This document shows positions 24,001 through 33,000 of a stretch of DNA of 64,000 nt, in pieces. Positions within the stretch are counted from its first letter, which is position 1. Each line of letters begins with the position of its first letter. The position numbers and the translations under genes are program-made. Location of the stretch: positions 226,069-290,068 of the forward strand of contig CAMXCT020001635.1 in the NCBI GenBank assembly GCA_947184155.2, read 5' to 3'. The notes under the pieces were generated by a model. The model saw nothing but the letters and a program-made list of their open reading frames with translations. It searched no databases and was not told the origin of the DNA. Source of the stretch: Cladocopium goreaui. Its lineage: Eukaryota > Sar > Dinophyceae > Suessiales > Symbiodiniaceae.

Positions 24001-27000
24001 GATTTCTTTCAGATTTCTTTCAGATTTCTTTCAGATTTCTTTCAGATTTCTTTCAGATTTCAGATTTGATTCCATCTCTGACTTTCAATCAGCCACTGAT
24101 GGGCTTGGAGAAAAATTTGCGCGGACTTGTAATCGAACTGAATCGAAGATATGGTCCTTCAGCAGTCTGGATCTGCATCAACTACCGGATAACAAGCCAC
24201 ATGAAATCACACTCACGGACATTCATATCCCACTTATGACCATTTCTATATGATTTACGTATACTGAGGGTAGAATTATCCCATAATTAGAAGGGTTAAC
24301 TAACCATGACTGTTTGCAGGCTACCCACTGGAATGTGCATCAAGGTATTTGTCACTTGCAATGTTTTCAGTCCATCATTTTGTCACTGAAACCGTTCTGC
24401 AAAGTTCTGCAATCCATTCCAAAGCTCCTGAGGTGCACCCAATAATTGGCCACACCCAATGTCCCATGTGTTTTTTTGAACATACTATGAATAGACCTCC
24501 AAAATTGGAGTTGTACCCCTGGCTTTCCCACATTTTAAAAATGCCATATCTCCACATATCCCGAGTCCAAAAATGTGTGCCTCAGAAATTCCTGGGATGC
24601 TAAGGGGCCCTGACCTGCTTCACCAGTTTGCCAGGCAGCACTAGTTCCTTTGGAACCCAGAAGTAGGTCTGGGAGTCATCTGCCGCGGCGTTGGCGCGTC
24701 TTGTGGGGGGCCAGGGACGGGGACCCTCAAATTGCTGATCACTTTGAGAAGTTGAAATTCTGAAAACAGGAGACGCCCCGGAATTGTAGTTTTAATGATT
24801 TTAAATCCATCTATATCATTGGCAGCGTGATTTCCTCAAACTGTGGGATTTTGTTTCCTACAAGTTTCAAACAAAACCCTGTTGCGGACCTCTTTCAGGG
24901 CGCGGTACAAATGCAATGATCATACTGGTGCTCAATCTTACAGGGTGGGGGGACTTCCAAAGACATAGACATAGCATCGAGGCATCCCAAAGGTAGGTCA
25001 ACCACACAACGAAGATCTCTGAAATCATGCAGTTCCGCAGTTCGCACAAGTCTTCGATGTTGGTCACAAGAAATCCCAATCCCCATTAGTGAAAGGATCC
25101 CTCATCCTTGTCCCTCAAACCCTCTTCGATATTGGCAAAAGTCCCTAGCCCACCACAAGGAACAGAAGCGCATAAAAACCTTGTCTAGACAATGTGGCAA
25201 ACAAGAATTAAACCATACGCCAGACGCTTTGGCGGTATAAGAAAGAATAAGCGGGTTGTAGCAGCGAGTTTCTCAATGCCATCAAACGGATGACTTCCCA
25301 ATGCGAATTATCATTGAGCCACTTTAATTTCTACAAGTGTTTGTTTGGAAGAAGACAATCTTGGTGTTCATGCCCTGGTTTTCATGCCCTGTTGCTGGTA
25401 AACACCTCGTTCTGGTCACTCGCTCCATTTTTGGTGGTCGGTCTGCAAGCACATGAAACTACACTCTTTCAGACTTACATCCCCATTTTTGTTAGTTAAA
25501 TCCACATATTTTTGTTGGTTCAATGTATATACTGGTTGGTGGTTTTAACCCCCATGAAAAAATGCTCGTCATAGGGAATGATCAGCCCATTTCTATGGTT
25601 GAAAAGAAACACTATGACACTATGAATATGAACGATACCACCAAGCGGATCATCTCAATCCAAGTGCCTGGTCCAAATCCCTGCACGCTCTTTGTCGACG
25701 TTGTCGACCTTGTCTCTCATCCCTTGATGATGGTAGGACAGCAGGAGGATCTGGAATGGACTTACCCTCTGGTAATTTAACATAGCTATTGAAAATGGTG
25801 ATTTATAGTGGATTTTCCCATGAACAATGGTGATTTTCCATAGCTATGTTAGTTTACCAGAGGGTAACAACATCTTCCAGGCTGTTTCTTGTCGATGCCG
25901 AGTTCAAGCGAGGCAGACCTTGTCGATGTGTGCCTCCAGCTGAGATCCGGCCGGAAGCCTTGGGAAGCTCTGACCGGCCGGAAGCCGCAGAGTCACCAAA
26001 CTCAAAAGGCCATTGGTTATATATTTGCCCAGTATATCTCCATAATCATATCATTGGTATTCATTGGTCATATTTCCATTTTACAGTAGACATAGTCAAC
26101 GAATATAACAGTAGATGGTTAAGTTATTATATCAAATAATTTGCCAGACATCCTGCAATTGATATTCTTTTAGGTTTATAGATACACCAAGTCATCATAG
26201 ATACACCAAGATAGATACACCAAGATAGATACACCAAGATAGATACACCAAGATAGATACACCATAGTCATCATAAGTATCATATTCCCATCATAGATAC
26301 ACCAAGTCATCTTCGTCCCCGGTACCCAGGGCGCCATGATGGGCCATGATGGGCCATGGCCCAAGCGCCTGCCAGTCCCAATTCGCCACAGGCGTTGGCG
26401 CCCCAGCCGTAGATGTGGCCGCCCGCTGTGCGGGCGAAGCAGTGCGTGGTGCCACAACCTGCCGCGGGCGGACAGGACCCAGGGACTTTTGTTGGGGGGA
26501 TTGGTTGAAGGTTTCCATCGAGTCTCAAAAAAAAAAAGTTGGCCCATTTTATAGGGTTCTACCAGGAAAATCGGGAACTTCAGCAACATCTGTGGTTTGA
26601 CCAGCCAATATCTGGCCAAAAACTTTCCAATGCATCGATGTAGCCAGCTTTGAAACCATACTGGTACTTGACCAAGCAAACATAACGAACATAACATATT
26701 GGGATTTAAATCTAACCAACAAACCACGGTCATTTAACTGACAAATAGAACATGATAGAACCAATCAAGACTGGGGATATGATTTGGGATCACCCCTTGA
26801 GATGAATCAAGAGATAGAGATATGGCCGCCTTCGTTGGGGATCATCCTCGCAGGGAAGGAAATCGTTGCATATATCTTGTTGCAACAAAATCATGTTTAA
26901 TGTGAGAAAGCCAATGCCATAAACCTACCATTTGGGGATGATAGTTATCGGCCATTTATAGGGACTTTAGGGATGATTCATTATTGAGTTTACGACATTA

Positions 27001-30000
27001 TTGGATATTATATGAAATTATTGCTATATTTCCTCCATTTAGCGTCATTTAGGATATTTCAATTTTGGTTCGCGAAATCAGATTGCATCCCCGGGAATCA
27101 TAAGCCCCTAGTGTTGGGATTGATAGCAGCTAGTCACCAAAAAAACATAGTTGGGAACATCACATTTTGTGCTGGTGATGTCACCAGTTTTTGTTGCTTG
27201 CAAATCCATTCTTGTTGATACTTGGGGATGCAGTTGGAGTTTAAAAAGGACTCAACTTTGTAACAATGGCTACAAATATAAGTAAGGATAGCACTGTAAG
27301 TATGGGTATAGACCTACGCAAAATTATATGAGTGGACAGCATCATAGCATCACCCCAGTTACTACATACAGTATGTTAGTAGGTAGCCCTTATATGTTTT
27401 CACTGTTGCATACATACCAATTATGGCCTGGTTATAGCCATATATCATGGCCAATCCTAGACGCCCCATTGATCTATAGCAACAGATTCAATTACCTAGA
27501 TACCCAATGGTGATTGCTATTATGATCTATATATTGTAATGGTGATTATCACCAGGTAATTTGGGTATCTATGTAATGGACATTCTATAATGGACATTGC
27601 TATTATGGAAAATACCTGGTGATTTCGCATTTCTTCCCATGGACAATGGACACCCATCGAAATTATCCATCTTACCCAACGCTGCAGATTTCCTCCCATT
27701 GAGATTAATTCAAGGGAACACCCAGATACTTATCCTTTTTTCAATGGGTTTCCATTCATCATATTTCTTCCCATTAAAAGTATGATGGGAATTTCCCATG
27801 ATTTCCATGAAAATCATTCAATTCTTCTCATGTTTTCCCAATATAACTGGGACTTCCCAGTCATGAATACCTTATTCTTCCCATGTTTCCGATGTGTTCC
27901 CAACTTTTTCCCATTAAAAAACTGGGATTTCCGTATGATTTCCCGTTGCTTTCCCCAAGATCTGTCGCTGTATGTCGCTGTATGTCGCTGTCCAAGTCAC
28001 TCAGCTCCACCACTGCAAAGGCATCCGCCTGGCGTGTAACGAAGACGGCTGGGTTATGTACCAGTTATATGTGAGATATAATATACATATAATATATATA
28101 TATAATGATATATGATGATATATGATATAATATATATGATATGTATAAGTTATACATATATGATATCATATGTATGAGTTAATAGGAGTTATATGATATA
28201 TGGTTTAAACAAAATCCTGGAAGGACGTCATACTTAAGTATAAGTACAACCAATACGCGTTTTCTTGTTCATTCAAATCAGTTTTTGGTGGTTATTGATT
28301 ATAACCATTATACTAATAGGTTGTGTGACTGGGTTACGATGGGCTATATCACCAGTCATGCCAAGCCGGGTAGCAAATCAGCCAATTTTATAAGCCAAGA
28401 TGGTTGTAGCAAATGGGTTATATGACCAAGTATATCTGGTTGAGTAGCTAAACCCAGTACATCCTGGTCCCCGTACAGTTCTAGCTGGTATAACTAGGTA
28501 TTCAGTTATACCGTGATACCTGAAGTAACTAGATCTATGACTAGTTAGTGACTGGCTTGTAAATGCAGTCTATTATAAGAGGATAGAATGCAGTTGCGAT
28601 CACCATTTCATCAACTCCATTGCTCATTAACCCCGAAGCACTGTTGGACTTAAATCTCTGAATAAGTTCAATGCGTTTTGGAATTGATCCCCAAAGATTC
28701 TATAAGATTCTCAAACAGTGTTTCCAAACATGCAAAACGCACTTCTTTGGGGGGTGTCTGTTGGTGAATAGAGCGGGAAAAAAGTCCAAGCAGCTGGGGG
28801 TGACAATCCTTGATGTTCGCCTGTTCGCTAAAAGTCAATGTTTTCTTGCTCATTCCTGCTTGTTCCAAGACACATCAAAAACATATCTGAACGCCCCAAA
28901 ACATACAATTTCTCGTGAAAATCCTACCATCTTGGATGCTGAAAAGCCCATGTCTTTGGCCAATGGTCGCCTCCTCGGGCCAGCTCTTCACCGACTCCAC
29001 ATCCTGCGGTGGCGTGGGTCTCATGGGTCTCGGCCCTGGCTGGATGAATTTCAGATAAACGAAGAAAATCAAAGAAATATAGATACTATGGGAATAATGG
29101 AAAATCACTATTTCTTATGGGTAATTCAACTATAAATGGCCATTGTCAATAGCTTTTTGTATGTTTACCAGAGGGTATCTGTCAATGTAGATCAGAATAT
29201 AGATCATCTGGACCAGATGATTAGAAAGCCATATCATCTGAATATTCAAAGATACATAGATATACAGATCTGGCATGATCTGGCTGAATGATTTTGGCCA
29301 CCTTAATTCAACCATCCAAGCCAAGCAACTATATAGCTTGGTGGTTAGACAACCTCTGGGACAGTTTGCTATGGAAAATGGCTGTGTTCAATTACCAGAG
29401 GTTAGTTCGAAAGATATCCTAGGCATTCTTTCCAAAGATCAAATCTTTATGAATCAATCCAAAAGAAAGCATAAAGAATGCTCCCTTTTAACAAATGGGG
29501 AGGTGAACGGTTGAATAATCCATTCCTATGACATGGGTGGTTGTACTCACACCATGAAACCTACCAAAGAGCGCAACCACCAGACCTTCAATCAATGTTG
29601 CTACACAGCCCCCCTAATGACCTGGTGGTAGCTGTAAGTATCATTGCGGATGGTAATCCTCATAACATGTCCCGTTTGTATTTGGATACTACACTACATG
29701 TTACTACCCGCTATTGTTGGCTTGATCCGTAGATATATCTTCCGTTCCTATCGATTTTACCCCTTTCCATTTGGCTGTACCTACAATCTTGTTGGCTGTA
29801 TGACAGCTTCCATTCTTCTTGGCATTGATGACGTCAAGAAGGACCATCTTCAGCAAGCAAATTAATCGACCATATCGAACTATCACCGCAATTTTCAGGT
29901 TCCACATTCATTTGACTTTGTCTTAACATAGGATACCACATGATATCCCCAAATTCCCTGGTGTATCATTCTGGATAACTTCAATTATAATGATTCACTA

Positions 30001-33000
30001 ATCTGAAATAAGCCTATTTTGGGATAGCTACCCCAATCCTAACCATCATTCCAGTGAGGTCGCAGTGAGGTCCTGATATTTTTTCAGATAGTATATCCTT
30101 GTTAATAACCAGTACATTCCCGTTCATCCCCATTATCCCATTACTGTAATCCCTATTGATCCCCATCATGGATCATTGTATCATAATCTTCCCCGTGAAA
30201 CTTGCCGTGTGCCATGGGTCATCTCCCCCGAAGCTGCCGCTGCTCCTCTGCCGTCCTTGGCGATGCCAGGAACTTCGGAGAAGTCGATTGTGTTGGGACT
30301 ACCAGGGACTTGGGGATTTGGGCCATTCGAAACGATGGGGAACTATGGATCATCAACAAGGAGGTTTTTTGGATTATGATTTAACCATTCAAACTAGTGA
30401 TATAAATCATATTAAATCATTATAATTGGATATGAATGGGGATATACAGTATGAGATACATATTCGGAATACACATGGGATATGTACCACCAACAATGTG
30501 AGCTATCTGGGTGTCAATGGGGCATTCACCACCCAGTTATAGCCAATTTGGATAGGGACACTGATGATTAATCAATGGATATCTTCCTTGAGATGCAATG
30601 GGATGCCATGATCTTCCTGAAGTCAAATCGAAGTGATTACGATTTAAGCAATGGGATGGCTTATAATTGCTTAAATCTAAGATTATCTATCATGATAAAC
30701 CAAATCATCTTATATCTTTGGCTTATGAGTTATCACTATTCCAATCATCTTATATCTTTGGTTCATCAGTTGCTTATAATTCCTTTAACTGAAAGAACGA
30801 GCGTTCTGTGTCATTTTCCAACCCTGAAAACAACCCAGACATGACATGTAACAAATACCAAATATCTGCCAGATTCTGGTGAGGCTTGCAAACAATCAAA
30901 CGTAGAAGCTATTTCCTGTTAGAACCGATTTAAACTGATGAACGTATATGTGGCGTACGGACTGAATCCGCATCCAGCTGATGGTCTCACCCCGACCTGA
31001 AGTTCATGCTTGTCATCGGGGGTCATCATGCCAGTGGAATTTTCAAGGACTTTCGAACCGTGTATCTTAGTTCGACTACAAAGTTGTGCAGTGTCTTACG
31101 GCACAACTTGAAATCACCAATCAAACCATCATTCGTGATATTATGCTACCCATTATATTACCACTATGTATATATATATACAATATATATATACAATGAT
31201 ATACATAAATCAGATATCATCATTGGTTCTCTTCGCATTTTATATGTTTAAATCCAACAATATCCCAACGACATAAAACCAAATAAAGATAAATAAACCA
31301 TGAGCATCTGAACTTCATCATTCCGAGGTGCAACCGTCCACTGATCGTCTCGGAGTCCTCAAAGTCCTCAGGTGGTTTCGTTTCATCACCGGAAAAGTCA
31401 GGATTCATAGGACTTACCATCTGGTTGTGACTAACATAGCCATGGAAAATGGCCCATTTATAGATGGTTTACCTATTAAAAATGGTGATTTTCCATGGCG
31501 AACTGTTAAATCACCAGAGGGTAATCACCCCATAAGGGTCGAAACTCCTGGTGAAACCCCAAAGAAATGGGAATTCACCAGCAAAACTGGAGGCTTCACC
31601 TGCAAAAGTCTTGCAAAATCCGAAGATTTCAACCACAAAAGTTTGGAGAAATATGGAGAAATATGGAGAAATACTATAAATCAAAATTGACAGATTGGTA
31701 CTATTTAAAACTATTTAAGACTATTCCGTCATGGGATAAAGTGATATAAACTGAGGATTTCATGCAGCAAACAAATTCTTTGGCTGGGGATGATGTATTC
31801 CTCCTTTTATGGCTGCAAAATAACTAAGCTATGAACCTATCGAATCAATGAACTAAAATGGGATCAAAAGGCCACCATTTGAAGGGAGACTTACTAGCCA
31901 ACCATCGAGGTACACGAGGGGATAAACGCCTACCGCTTCAGAATCATCTAAATTCTTTATGGATGCAAAATCATGAGGTGCAGGTTGTGTCTCCGACCCA
32001 TGTACAAACTGGGTACAGTAGAAAACATCATGCATCCACATCAACACATGCAAGCGCCACCTAATCAATATCCGTAGTGAATTTTCCAGGCCTCAACTCT
32101 TGACCTGTACCTTCTATAGTTCATGGATTATGATCATCCCCAATAATTATATTGGATAGTATAACCCCCTATACTCATCAACCAGCAGGGGTTTTGAACA
32201 CTGTTCATCTTCTTCAGAACCTCTAAGGAGGAAGCGTTTCATTCTTTCAGATAAGGACTGCGCACAAATAATAAATGGTGATTTCAGCCCCCCTGCAAAA
32301 TATGAATTAGTGGGATATCATGGGATATGTGATTCAATGGGATATAAAAATGGGATATGAATAAATAAACACCATATGTGTATATATATATATGCGCCGA
32401 CGGTTGGCACCCTTCCATGACATACTTCTGCTTAAGAACAAGATTCCCGGTTCATGGATGATGAACATTTCCCCAATACAATACAAAGGATAGGCTCAGA
32501 ATGACAGAACTAATCATCAACCAACCATCATTTATCAATTATATGTCATATTTCTGGATTATCAGTATCCCCCCCTGTTGAAATGAATGATGGTAAATCA
32601 ACCCCCATTTTCATCATGGTCACAATCATCAACCATAAGACAACCATCATTTATCAACTGTATTTCCATAGTTTAATGACTGAAACCCTACAAAAATGAT
32701 AGATCTGATGGTTAGATCCCATTAAAACTCAGTATACCCCATTAAAATTCCATGAAACTGATGGTATTTCCCATTAAAATGGTTAGATCCCATTAAAAAT
32801 CCATTTACCCTCTGGTGATTTAACAGTTCGCCATGGAAAATCACCATGCTATTAATAGGTAAACCGTCTATAAATGGGCCATCTATACCATGGCTATGTT
32901 AGTCATAACCAGAGGGTAGGTCTCAGTATATCCCATTCTATCATAGTATATCTGATCTAATATCCCCACTTTAATGGATATATCATGGTATACTGGATCT

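Noticed and set aside
28961..29039. RCC1 core GQRH at the end of this exon
   Set aside because: Including it breaks the phase with the next exon; I kept the shorter phase-consistent exon and flagged the alternative.
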